NCBI GenBank assembly: GCA_000181795.3
Contig: CM012955.1
Span: 12,934,850 to 12,998,849 of the forward strand
Length of the DNA stretch: 64,000 nucleotides
Source: Trichinella spiralis
Taxonomy: Eukaryota > Nematoda > Enoplea > Trichinellida > Trichinellidae
Reading direction: 5' to 3'
Position numbers and translations under genes: made by a program. Shown piece after piece: positions 48,731-59,757 of the stretch; position 1 is the first letter of the stretch, and each line of letters begins with the position of its first letter. The notes under the pieces were generated by a model. It searched no databases and was not told where the DNA came from. It worked only from the letters and a program-made list of their open reading frames with translations.

Positions 48731-49514
48731 ATTAGTCTTGTCTTTAATCCTACAGATTTTCACCAATCACCGAATCACCTCAGCTAGCGCAGACTGAAGC
48801 TTTACTGCAGTGAAACATCTAAAAAGCTATTTCCGAACTACGATGACAGAAGAACAACTGAACGGACTTGCAGTAATGTGTACGTTCATTCTAACTTTTC
48901 CATTGATATTGGCCTGGTAATAGAAAAGTTCAGTTTCAAACGGAATCGAAACGTGTCGTTCATTTGAAATACAATGAAAATTATCAATTTGAAAGTTATT
49001 CTATCACGCGATTGATATTCTAATTTTGTTTAAATGAAAAAACGGCACTATTTTGTTCCTCGTCAGACAGTCATGTCTAATAATACATGTACATGATAAA
49101 TGTTTTGTATACTATATCCGCCCCTCTTTATAAATTAAACGCCTCTGTATATTTTACATTAAATGAAGGAATATAATTTCTTTTTACAAAACTATAAATA
49201 TGCACTTTCAGTTTCATTTCAACTCGATAATTAATTCTCTGCTAGTGAAGTGTGGTTCGACCGCACAAAATTTCACAAGACAAGAGCTTCTATCTTGCGG
49301 CATTGTCAACATCAGTTAATACTACAACTGATCGTGCCATTTCAAGCACATTCAGATTTTTATGAGAGTGCCAGTTACGTGTGAATGAAGAAATCAAAGA
49401 AAGCAGCTAAGAGCAACATTTGCTGGAGCAATTTTATAAAAAAAATCGACTGACTGAGGCTATGAGGAAGGAGATAGTAGGAGTGGTGGGTGGGTGACGG
49501 AGTTGGGAGCTGAA
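48731..49514. other. Non-coding stretch
   Basis: No gene, repeat pair or structured element was recognised between the dispersed repeat and the small gene model at 49515. Confidence 0.35.
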
Positions 49515-50055
49515 ATGGAGGCTCAAGAACAAAAAGGTGGAGAAGAGGTTTCAAGGGTGAGTTTGTGATTTACATAGGAATCAGACATGCAAGCTGGACG
49601 AATAAAACGCGTCATAGTGACATCCAGTTTGACGTGGGACAGAAATTTGCATTTGAAAAAGTAGGCAGAGTTTGTTGGGAAAATTGGTGCAAGACTGGGA
49701 AGCCATGGAAGGAAAGTGCATTTGTGGCGGCTACTGGAATATTGTATCTGTTAATCAGGTTGACCTTTTTGTTAGGCTGACGCGGGAATGTGAAAATTGG
49801 CAGAAAATTATCAGACGTCTCGTTGTGCGCAAACAAGCACAAAAAGCAAAAATCACAAATGATATTAAAATATATCTGGAATTCAGGCATGAATCACAAA
49901 GCAATGAATTAAAAGTATATGAAAATCTGCAGGTATTTATAGCTGATGATAGCCGGCTTGACTGCATCGCAGCTTCAATGTTGACAGTGAAATTAATACA
50001 AGTCTCATTTCACATCATTTGTCGTAATTTCAGCAGACAGTTTTATGTTATATAA
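49515..50055 (+). CDS. Unassigned small gene model, HIG1-like in outline
   Basis: Exon 1 (49515-49556) encodes MEAQEQKGGEEVSR and ends at GTGAGT. Exon 2 starts at an AG acceptor, 49628, in phase 0 with FDVGQKFAFEKVGRVCWENW. It continues through a predicted membrane helix (ESAFVAATGILYLLI) to 49758. A strong acceptor CTTTTTGTTAG ends at 49775, after which RECENWQKIIRRLVVRKQAQ follows in frame only if 49759-49775 is removed (17 bases, GT..AG) or if a donor at about 49688 (GTGCAA) is used, deleting the helix. The spacing of the charged residues around N-x-Q and A-Q recalls HIG1-domain proteins of mitochondria, but no second helix follows. Frame 3' of 49776 runs to a stop at 50055. It could equally be a decayed gene. 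Function unknown. Confidence 0.35.
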
Positions 50056-50596
50056 GCACACATTACAAAGCGTAAAAAGAAAATAAAGCAGATAAAGTGA
50101 GGAAAAATAAAAGCATCTTTTAATATGAAGTTAAAGTATACTTCCAAAATAAAATCACGGAAAAATAATTAATAATTAAAGATACAGTAAGATACATTAT
50201 TTAAATTGCCAAATTAATGATAAGAAGGTTACTAAGTAATACACAAAGAGAGGAATGCATAGTTATTACTTTATTACGGTGCTGTTCGATAAACGGTAGC
50301 GCAGCGTAACCAAGGTGCAAGTACAAGATGCCACATTCAGGTGAACATTTAATACTGAAACTTATTTTTCTGATGTTTTGCTATGAATGCATATATATTT
50401 AAGTATTTTAGCACTTTTCAATTTGAAGATGCGTAAAACTTGAAATACTACTTTTAAAGCAGAATTCTCAATTACATATAGTTGAACACTGAAGGTTTCG
50501 AACAAATCCATATTTCAATTTGCTATTTTAGGTAATCGTCTAGATTTAATTGGAGAAGCCGATAAAATTTCAATTACCCTGCTATGGCATTCAATT
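50056..50596. other. Non-coding stretch up to the sequence gap
   Basis: AT-rich sequence with no recognisable gene, ending at the run of Ns. Confidence 0.4.
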
Positions 50597-50798
50597 NNNN
50601 NNNNNNNNNNNNNNNNNNNNNNNNNNNNNNNNNNNNNNNNNNNNNNNNNNNNNNNNNNNNNNNNNNNNNNNNNNNNNNNNNNNNNNNNNNNNNNNNNNNN
50701 NNNNNNNNNNNNNNNNNNNNNNNNNNNNNNNNNNNNNNNNNNNNNNNNNNNNNNNNNNNNNNNNNNNNNNNNNNNNNNNNNNNNNNNNNNNNNNNNNN
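50597..50798. other. Sequence gap (202 N)
   Basis: Undetermined bases. The sequence on its right side is a near copy of 56769-57780, and its first 55 bases carry several single-base indels relative to that copy, typical of a low-quality contig end. Confidence 0.99.
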
Positions 50799-51759
50799 GC
50801 GTCGGACGTAGAAATGTAATAATTTGCTATTTCGTGAATTTCTCTTTTCTCAGAATGTCAGCTAATCGTGTTTCAGTAGACATCCCACTTCCAAATTTCA
50901 TCTTTCACAATCTGACGACAAAATATTTCACCACCGCCATGTAAGCTGCTTCATAATGATTCGTTATTAATCAACTTCTAAAAAACAAAAAAGGAAATAC
51001 AAATTATTATATGTAAGAAGAATACAATTATAAATTTATACAATAAAACAACAACAAATATGCACAAAACAACAACTACACAAGTTCAACGTCCTCTCAC
51101 ATACTACTCTCGGTCTTGTGACGTCATCACACCTGTATTTCCTACCGTAATATGATAGTCAAGTAAACAATATTGTTGTTTTTAGTACTTGAAATGAGAA
51201 TTATGAAACTAAAAATAAATAAAAATTAAGTTAAAATTTAAAATAAAATAATTTTTAATTATTTTAACAAATAAAGAGAATTTTATTATTATTTGTGTAT
51301 TTTCGTGTTGTTTAGATTTGCTGCGTTTTTATATGTTCTCCAACTTTCACAAGTTGCATTTTTTGGCCTTTTTCTGCTCTCTTTGAGAAACGTTTCATCA
51401 ATTTGAGACATTATTTTTCATTTATTATGCATTTTTTGAGCATAAACCTCAAAATTATCTTGATAGTTGCGTTGTAGTTATTCTGAGGTGTGGTTTTCCA
51501 GTTGTATTCGATAAAAAAAATAAGCAATACTGATTGTCATAGGCGTATCTTTTTCTCATTCACTGGTGCCCAATTCTCTGATTTTGTACGTTGCTCAGAA
51601 AAATTGTTGTGAATGTGAACTGATTAATATATGCAGAGACTTTACTTGTAATGACCACACAATACCAAGCTAATGTATAACGCACAGGAGATTGTACACA
51701 GAGACAACGCACACACAGAGAGGCAACGCACACTGAGAGAACACCGGAACAAACCTACG
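50799..51759 (+). repeat. Direct duplication, copy 1 (abuts the gap)
   Basis: This is nearly identical to 56769-57780 in the same orientation over about 1 kb, with scattered single-base differences. Copy 1 lacks a 68-base segment present in copy 2; that segment is bounded in copy 2 by the direct repeat GTTGCTCAG, so the loss looks like recombination between short repeats. Copy 1 also has a 15-base extra unit near 51705. Both copies contain the same candidate first exon (here 50855-50940). Confidence 0.9.
50855..50940 (+). other. Candidate orphan first exon, copy 1
   Basis: After an acceptor-like TTTTCTCAG, an ATG opens 28 codons (MSANRVSVDIPLPNFIFHNL...) and meets a GTAAGC donor with two bases of the next codon left. 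The translated segment is identical in the second copy at 56827-56912. The IPLPNFIFHNL pattern is loosely like the N-terminus of acyl-CoA synthetases of the adenylate-forming family, but that is a guess; no downstream exon was found. Confidence 0.25.
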
Positions 51760-52837
51760 CGCGCTCACTGGTGACGTGGGAACTACTGTACCTACTGTAA
51801 TATGTTCCTGCGCGTTCTTTTTGATAGCATGAGATCGCAGTACATTGCAAAAATAGATGAAAATTCAATATACATTAAATGAGCTTAAAATAATTTTCTG
51901 CTACGTCCCAGACGTATGATGCAACATTTCCATAACTGTTATAGCTTCCAATTTGGAAACACTATTGTAACATAAATAATTCAAATTACACAAGATTAAA
52001 TGTTCTGTTGCTTTTTGCATATCTCTGTTTCTATCTGATTCAGAAGTCTGGACAAAAGTTGCTGAATGTTGCAAAGCCATAATACCAGTTTCATTTTAGT
52101 TTTTCAGATTTCTGCATATTCAAGAAAACACTGTCCACTTCTCTGAAACTGCATTATTACTGACTAGAAATTCACTGGGCACGCGTTTTAATACTTGTTC
52201 AGTAAATTATAATTTATAAGCGCTATTCCCAGTTGCAAACTAAATTTCAAAGTCTGAATATATGCACTTTCATGCTTCTTTGAATAATTCTGCAAAATGT
52301 GAGACTTCGCAGACTGCACAAAAATGAAATAAAACAAATATATAAAGATGCAGTTGTATTTATTCAAGTCCTATTATGCGCATCTAATGACTTTCTCTGC
52401 AGACCGAAAAACAGAGTGCAGTCCATCCAAACTTTGAAGTTGTTAAATCTTTAGCATTATCAAATAACAAAATAACCAATAATACAAAATGAATGCATAG
52501 ATAATGCCTAAATTTTGTCAGAAATCTTATTTATTACATTTGCAGATGAACACAATTTTGGGTAAGATATTTCCAAATATACAGCAGGAAATGCACACTC
52601 ACCTAAGTATTATAAATGATAACGAAAGTTATTTCCAGCACTATTACCTTTCAATTATTTATAATGGTACATTCCATTAATAAAAATTTAATTGAAAATC
52701 ACTTCTCATGTCAGATATAGAAAAAATCAAATTTGGTATGCTCATGTAAATATGCTCTTGTATTTCAAAAGTTTATTCCTCAAATGCACATTTAATACCA
52801 TGCCAAATCATATCATGATTCAGATATAACTTTACTC
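51760..52837. other. Non-coding stretch downstream of the metaxin gene
   Basis: No gene seen. The right end holds the presumed 3' untranslated region of the minus-strand metaxin-2 gene, with AATAAA in the sense orientation at 52772-52777, about 60 bases past the stop. Confidence 0.4.
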
Positions 52838-54235
52838 TTAAGCATTTAGCATGGGCAGAAGAGGAAAATAGACTTTCTCAAAATATTCACAATACTCAAG
52901 CAAATTGGGAAACTTCTTTAGAATGTCACCAATAGCAACGTTAGGCAATGATGTCGTCAGCAAAGTATATAAATGGCCAAAAATAAGGGCATCAATTTCT
53001 GTTGGACTAAAAATTTTTACAGAATTAAATAAAAAATTTTTCCTTCCATAGATAAACTATTAATTACTTATTCCCACCAAAATATTGATTCGTACCAAGT
53101 TTCGTCGACAAACACTCGCAAGCATACTCCACTTCATCAAAAACCTATACAACAAATATTCAGTGCCAAAGAATTTGAAAAATAAAGGCATCACCTCTTC
53201 TGGAGACTTTTCCAACCATCTGTGGCATTTCAGAAGTTCTAGAACCTCTTTCCTTTTTTCGTAGGGAAGCGTCATTTTCGCAGGCCAGGAGTAGGCCGCC
53301 GAATATCGCACCAAAGTCACCTTCAATCAGAAATTATTATCCAAAATACAATTACCGGAATTCCAATATACCTGCTGAAATACTTCTTCCATAACCCAAC
53401 AAATGTATAACTAGAAATTTTAAATGAAAATAAATCAAATTGTGTTTAAATCAATCGCTAAATTTACTTCTGCTTTACGAAGAATACCATGTACCAAGCT
53501 ATGGAGAAAAAGATAATCCACATTTTTCAAATTGTGAAATGACACAATATCCTAATAAAAAAATATTAATTACAAAGTATTTACAGAAAACAGCAATAAC
53601 TTACTTTTCGCACTAGACATAATAAAATTTCATCAAAACCAGACAAAAGTAAGTTGTCTACATGCATCACTGGAATATACCCTAAAATTATAATAAAATA
53701 ATTCGCCGTATTCATACCAATATCAAACTTAAAATTGCATAGCAAAACAATACAGTTCACTACAGGGCAAAGTATTCCATTAGAACAGTGGATTTACCAT
53801 TCATAGACAAGTCCTCTGCATTTCGAATCGACTCAAATTTACACTTCAAATTACATATCAGCAATAAAGCTTTAACAGCTAAGCAGTCCGAATGTTCGTA
53901 TAATAACACTCGCTCTCCTAAATACAAATATAATTAATTTGCTGACTTTTGAGAGATACCTTTCTTTACGTCCAAATGGTTCAAATAATCGCGCATTTTC
54001 ATCCCATTGCTCGTCAATTCTTTCTGCAAAAATACTTTATATATTTCAATCCAACCTCATCACCACATATATACGATCGGTTGATAAAGAACGACGCACT
54101 CAGAATCCCAACAAACCAGCAACAAAAAAAACATTTTGAAACAATCTTACCGGCTACATCCACAAACAATTCCGGGCGAACAGCATCAACCGCACAAGGA
54201 ACATCACCATCTTGGGGAACATTTTCACGCGACAT
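52838..54235 (-). CDS. MTX2: Metaxin-2
   Basis: Metaxins are GST-fold proteins on the cytosolic face of the mitochondrial outer membrane, working with the SAM complex in import of beta-barrel proteins. In nematodes they also link mitochondria to motors (literature, not seen here). Nine exons in transcript order: 54151-54235, 53970-54023, 53798-53917, 53605-53681, 53468-53551, 53372-53410, 53195-53320, 53068-53144, 52838-53006. They join in frame to 276 residues (human 263). Landmarks in order: QWDENARLFEPFG, CLAVKALLLICNLK, GYIPVMHVDNLLLSG, the GST-C part YSAAYSWPAKMTLPYEKRKE, VFDEVEYACECLSTKLGTNQ, PTEIDALIFGHLYTLLTT and FPNLLEYCEYFEKVYF. The exon 2 donor is the internal C|GTAAAG rather than AG|GTATCT, because only it keeps frame. 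Most introns are only 50-60 bases. The C-terminus (PLLPMLNA) has no membrane anchor, as usual for metaxin-2. Confidence 0.93.
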
Positions 54236-56768
54236 GACTTTGCTGAATTTGCCTTGATATCTTAGTATCTGAAAAGTGAAAATTTCAAGGTCTGCAATGT
54301 CTTACTGCAAAATTGACGACGGCGATTGAACAATAAAATACTGCGCAATTTAATACAACATAACGTGAAAAAGTATCATTTATCGTCAAAATCGTTGGTA
54401 CAAAAACTGACATTAAAATTTCCAATGCAATTACCATACATTTATTTGGACCAATTGCAATTCCACAAAAAAACTATTACTTACTACAGTAATATTGAAA
54501 TTTAGGTGCCGCAAATTATTGCCACGTTTAGATATTTTATAAGGTTTTCTGGTTCGCAATTTTCAAAACTGAAATTTAATTTCTAACTAAAAGTGCACTA
54601 TTTTGTTGTCAATTTTTCGAAACATTCTTTTCTTGTATTTCTTGTACTTAATTACAGCTGGGAAAATACGCAATCCTACAGTAAGATTGAAATTAGAATT
54701 ACCTCATGAAGCAAGATTCACGGAATTCATGAATAATTTTTTGCTCCGTCTCTACACAGGATTATAATCTTTTTATAAATTAATAAATAACCAAGAAAAT
54801 CTGTAAAATACGTTCACATTACAAAGGAGAAATTGAACATTTTGATATTTTCATACGTGATGCTAATTTCTTAGGTTGTCTTGGCAACATGCAGAAGTTA
54901 ATCATCTAAACAACAATAATAAATAAAATAAAGCAAAATGAATAATACATATATACATATCACAAGTTGACATTCTAGTTCAGCGTGCAAGTTTATAACT
55001 TTCATTTCGAAACGAAGACTGATGCATTTGTGCGGGATAGGTTGTTCAGAATTTACAATCATCTCGCAATATGAATTCAGTTTAAGTATTGCTAGCCAGC
55101 ATGTCAAAAAACTACCATCGAACATACGTTACAAAATGATACATCTTTTGGAAGCTAACTGCTGTAAGCAGATGAAAAAAGAAACATTATGCAATTTTTA
55201 TTCTCTTCTCAATTTTCAATAACAGTAACAACAACAGGAATGCTTGATGCCTGTTGTAAGATAACATAATAACACTGCGTATCAAAGTATCAACTGAAAA
55301 ATAATACATATTTTTCATCCTGAATAGCGTGTTACAATTAAGAACCTCTCACGACGTTCACACACGTAAATTAACATGCTGACCTTTAAGATCGCATGAA
55401 TTTAAGACCTTTGAGATCACATAACATGAAGATCACACTTCTTTCTCAAAATGAGTTGCCGTAGTAAAGGCGCAGCCATCCCGTCCGCTATGCATTCCGT
55501 TACATTACTGGGAAAGATAACATTGCCAAGAACTGCTTACAGTTGACTTGTTCCACTTCACCGAACATGCTCATCGGCGGAAAAGCTTTCTCGAAGATCG
55601 CTTTCGTATTTGAAGAACGTACTGACAAAAGAAGCTTCCATAGACATGCTTTTATATCGCTTATATGCAAAAAAATTAGTATTCATATTTGTTTTTTTTA
55701 ACTATCTTTGCATCTCTGGTGTATGATACTTATCTTTTCTTCAAGAAAAGCTTCCGCTACCCTTCTTGGAAAACAGTGTAAAGCTGGGTAGATTTCGGTG
55801 GACGGCATCGTTCCATGACGAACGCTAGTCACAAGTGGGAGAATTCTTGCCAAATTTACAGCATTAGGTTCCAGACATGCTGACTGATAAATACAGAAAT
55901 CATGTAAATTCAAACGACTATTGTTACTTCGTTGTACAAATGTTTCTTATTCCACGGGAATCATCTTCATGCAATTCTCTTCACACATTTTTTCCATCAT
56001 AAAGCTCATTTTCTACAGCTAAAATTTCCAACTACGGGTGCCACAGCTACTATTTTCAACCAAACCAAAAATGAAGAGTTTCAGTACTCTCCAAGGGAAC
56101 ACCCATTTATTTTCTCAGTTCGGCCTCCATTATTACGGCTCCTTGGTCAACTGCTATAAGGGTGTATCTGCGTACGTATCGACTGCATAGTAGAAGTCAC
56201 ACAGTCTTTTACACTTGCTAAGCAATAGACATTTTCAACCTCTTTTGACAGCCAACAGCTTGATTTTCAATTTGCACCAAAGAGGATAAGCATTGTGCCT
56301 ACGATTACTGGATTCTGATTGCAATGAGAGCTGTTCCACCCTCTGCTATGTTTTCTATTGCCATTCAAGCCTTCGCGCATTTCGTGCGTGCACTCTTCCT
56401 TTTCCACCTGCCTCCGGGAAACGACACTGATAAGCGTACTTGTGCTTTCGTACAGTATTGTGTCATACTCTTCTGCCATCACAAACAATATGGTGTATTT
56501 CGATTTTCAACTTTTCCGCACACCGCATGATGAAGCAAGTATGACGCCCACGCACTTCTTGAGTCTTAATTTTCCACCAACTTTTCAATCTGCGACAGTG
56601 GAAAACATGTCCATCCAGAAGATGAAGTGTATGAATTCAAGCTAAAATATCTGTTCGGCTCGCATATTCTCCAAAAATGATTTAAAATGTAGAATTCCAA
56701 AATATGGCGGTTATAAACTGCTCACTTCACATTCTCAAATACCAACTACGCATAGGCATTTCACCAGA
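54236..56768. other. Gene-free stretch between metaxin-2 and the second duplication copy
   Basis: No gene is supported. The part from about 55.44 to 56.64 kb is noticeably less AT-rich and has overlapping frames on both strands (for example 55698-55913 minus and 56267-56488 minus), compatible with a decayed gene or repeat, but none translates into a recognisable family and splice sites are not convincing. Confidence 0.3.
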
Positions 56769-57780
56769 GCGTCGGACCGTCGAAATGTAATAATTGCTAT
56801 TTCGTGAAATTTCTCTTTTCTTCAGAATGTCAGCTAATCGTGTTTCAGTAGACATCCCACTTCCAAATTTCATCTTTCACAATCTGACGACAAAATATTT
56901 CACCACCGCCATGTAAGCTGCTTCATAATGATTCGTTATTAATCAACTTCTAAAAAACAAAAAAGGAAATACAAATTATTATATGTAAGAAGAATACAAT
57001 TATAAATTTATACAATAAAACAACAACAAATATGCACAAAACAACAACTACACAAGTTCAACGTCCTCTCACATACTACTCTCGGTCTTGTGACGTCATC
57101 ACACCTGTATTTCCTACCGTAATATGATAGTCAAGTAAACAATATTGTTGTTTTTAGTACTTGAAATGAGAATTATGAAACTAAAAATAAATAAAAATTA
57201 AGTTAAAATTTAAAATAAAATAATTTTTAATTATTTTAACAAATAAAGAGAATTTTATTATTATTTGTGTATTTTCGTGTTGTTTAGATTTGCTGCGTTT
57301 TTATATGTTCTCCAACTTTCACAAGTTGCATTTTTTGGCCTTTTTCTGCTCTCTTTGAGAAACGTTTCATCAATTTGAGACATTATTTTTCATTTATTTT
57401 GCATTTTTTAAGCAGAAACCGCAAAATTATCTTGATAGTTGCGTTGTAGTTATTCTGAGGTGTGATTTTCCAGTTGTATTCGATAAAAAAATAAGCAATA
57501 CTGATTGTCATGGGCGTATTATTTTCTCATTCACTGGTGCCCAATTCTCTGATTTTTTACGTTGCTCAGGCATCTGTATTTACAATATTCTACTGAATAT
57601 TTTGCTGTTTTCAATTTGGAGAATTTTTGTTGCTCAGAAAAATTGTTGTGAATGTGAACTGATTAATATATGCAGAGTCTTTACTTGTAATGACAACACA
57701 ATACCAAGCTAATGTATAACGCTCACGAGATTACACACAGAGAGGCAATGCACACTGAGAGAACATCGGAACAAACTTAC
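56769..57780 (+). repeat. Direct duplication, copy 2
   Basis: Partner of 50799-51759. It retains the 68-base segment (57561-57628) that copy 1 lost. Differences are a few substitutions per 100 bases in the second half and almost none in the first 500 bases, apart from the gap edge. Confidence 0.9.
56827..56912 (+). other. Candidate orphan first exon, copy 2
   Basis: Same 28 codons as at 50855-50940, here behind TTTTCTTCAG and before GTAAGC. No compatible downstream exon was recognised before the ALG2-like gene. If the exon is real, its gene may lie in sequence misplaced by the assembly. Confidence 0.25.
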
Positions 57781-57922
57781 ACAAACAATTGATTTATTGT
57801 TGATTAGAATTTATCGATATAGAAGTTGGCCATTTTTTAGAAAAGAATTTTGGGGTTTTGTTGCAACGTTTAAACTTTTGTAATGGAAAAAATTATGCTG
57901 ACGTCAGTTTCCGCAATAGATT

Positions 57923-58176
57923 TTAATTATTTTGACCTTGCAAATTCATGTGCCAGTTTTGTGTAGAAGTGTGATACTGGTTGCTTTCTGAAGGGGATGC
58001 TTTCTGCGCGTCCTTCGTTGAATATTTGATGTTAAAGACGACGTTTTGAAAATGGAATGCAATAATGCTTGGAGAAAGTGGTTTGCCATAGTTCAGTGAC
58101 ATTCTTTTCGTGTCAAAGATCCTTTGAGTTGTTTTGCGTCTCTCCAATTCAGCACTTGCAAGACGTGCTATTTGTC
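57923..58176 (-). CDS. Unassigned small frame, divergent from the ALG2-like gene
   Basis: On the minus strand a frame open from about 58176 reads ASAELERRKTTQRIFDTKRM and continues SLNYGKPLSPSIIAFHFQNV to a stop at 57923. The first ATG in it would give about 58 residues starting MSLNYGKP. The composition is protein-like and less AT-biased than its surroundings, but no family was recognised. If longer, its upstream exons would have to overlap the ALG2-like gene on the other strand, since that gene starts only 30 bases away. It could be a terminal exon, a short protein or chance. Confidence 0.25.
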
Positions 58177-58205
58177 AGAAGTTGATCGTAGAAAGCTTTG
58201 CAATT

Positions 58206-59757
58206 ATGAAAATTTTGGCTGCGCATCCTGATTTTGCATACGGTGGTGGAGATTTTCATTTCTATGATCTGATCTGCGCTATGAAGGAAGAGGGTCATGA
58301 GATTTATTTGACAACAATGTGCTGCGACAAATATTGGATGGGATTTATGAAACCTGTAATAGAAGGTATCCACTTTTCGAATTATAATTGCTTGCTAGTC
58401 GAAATTCTGTTCAGATTGTCTAATTGTGGAGAGTTGTTGCATTCCTGGAGATTGGTTTCACCCGATGATTTACACTGCTTTGAAAGCTTTCATGAAATGG
58501 GGACGGCAGTTTGATATGCTGTTGCTTGACAATTGCGCTTCTTCGGCTCCAATTTTCAAACTACTGTTTAATGCTCCAATATTTTTTCTATTCTTTTTTC
58601 CGAGATCATTAATTGTGAAGAGTGATAATTTTTTTCAAAATCTCTACTCATTGGAATTATCTTGGATTGAAGGTTGGTGTTTCAGCTTTTGCGACATGCT
58701 GCCTATTATCAGTCGATTTTCAAGTACGTTTCTTTTGCTACTTTTGGATTAACTGTCATACACATTATGCTTTATAGTATATTAATATTTATATAATTTT
58801 TCAATTTAAAATACTTCTTATAACTTTATTTTATAATGCTTCGAGTATTTGAATTTTGTGAATATGTTGTGATTTCTCGAAAACAATTTTATATTGCAAT
58901 CAATAAGTTTTAAGTTCTAAAAATTTTGAAATACAATTGCTCTGCTTTTAGCTCGCACATTGCATCAGCGACATAATGATATATCGCTGCGACGTTGCCC
59001 TTTATTCCATCCTTGCTTGCCGTCAATTACTATTCAGTCTTTGGATAAAGTTTCAGATGACCAAGTTTCGTACACGATTAGCGGGGCTTTCTTTTTATCG
59101 TTAAATAGAATTTCGCCGGAAAAGAACCATGAATTGGCTGTTGAAGCATTTCGTAAGTTATTTTCCATTAAAAATATACCCACCTTACATAATTACCAAA
59201 ATGGATATCAGAGATATTCGATATTTTTAAATAAGTGAATAAATGTTTTAGATTGCTTGAAATTGCTAGTTCCTGAATCAGTGTGGAATTCGGTTCAGTT
59301 GATTATTGTCGGCAATTATGTGGAACGATTCGTGCAGTGTCGTGAATATATGGGGAAATTAAAGTGCTTAATTCATAAGTTGGAATTGAATGAAAAAGTG
59401 AAAATCATATCAAATGCTGACGAAGTGCAGAAGAAATATTTTCTTCAAAATTGCACCGCACTGCTGTACACACCGCCTGAAGAGCATTTCGGTTTGGGAG
59501 TTTTGGAAGGTATGTACTTCAGCAAGCCTGTAATTGCTTCAACCAAAGGTGGTCCAGTGGAAATTATAACAAATGGCAAAGACGGTCTGTTGATGAAAGC
59601 AGATGCACAAACGTTTGCAAAAGGGATGGCTAAAGTTCTGCTCGACGACAGGCAATTGGATGAATTAAAAGTAAACGCTTTTAAAACTGTGCAAAAAAAA
59701 TTCATGCTTGATTCGTTTAAATGGAAATTGAAGCAAGTTATGCAATTCTTTATGTAG
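58206..59757 (+). CDS. ALG2-like alpha-1,3/1,6-mannosyltransferase
   Basis: ALG2 adds the second and third mannoses to the dolichol-linked N-glycan precursor on the cytosolic face of the ER; it is a GT4-type, GT-B fold enzyme. Exons 58206-58365, 58451-58723, 58952-59152 and 59252-59757 join in frame to 379 residues (human about 416). N-terminal domain: MKILAAHPDFAYGGG, a family-like start. WIEGWCFSFCDMLPIISRFS matches the WIEEYT..NSQFT region, FFLSLNRISPEKNHELAVEA the nucleotide-sugar domain start, and EEHFGLGVLEGMYFSKPVIA carries the E-x7-E catalytic motif, followed by KGGPVEII. The Gly loop reads GGGDFHF where ALG2 usually has GGAER, and the N-terminal half is more divergent than the C-terminal half. 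A candidate AATAAA is at 59911-59916. Another GT4 mannosyltransferase is less likely. Confidence 0.82.

Noticed and set aside
50550-50819. Open frames across the N run
   Set aside because: They consist almost entirely of undetermined bases.
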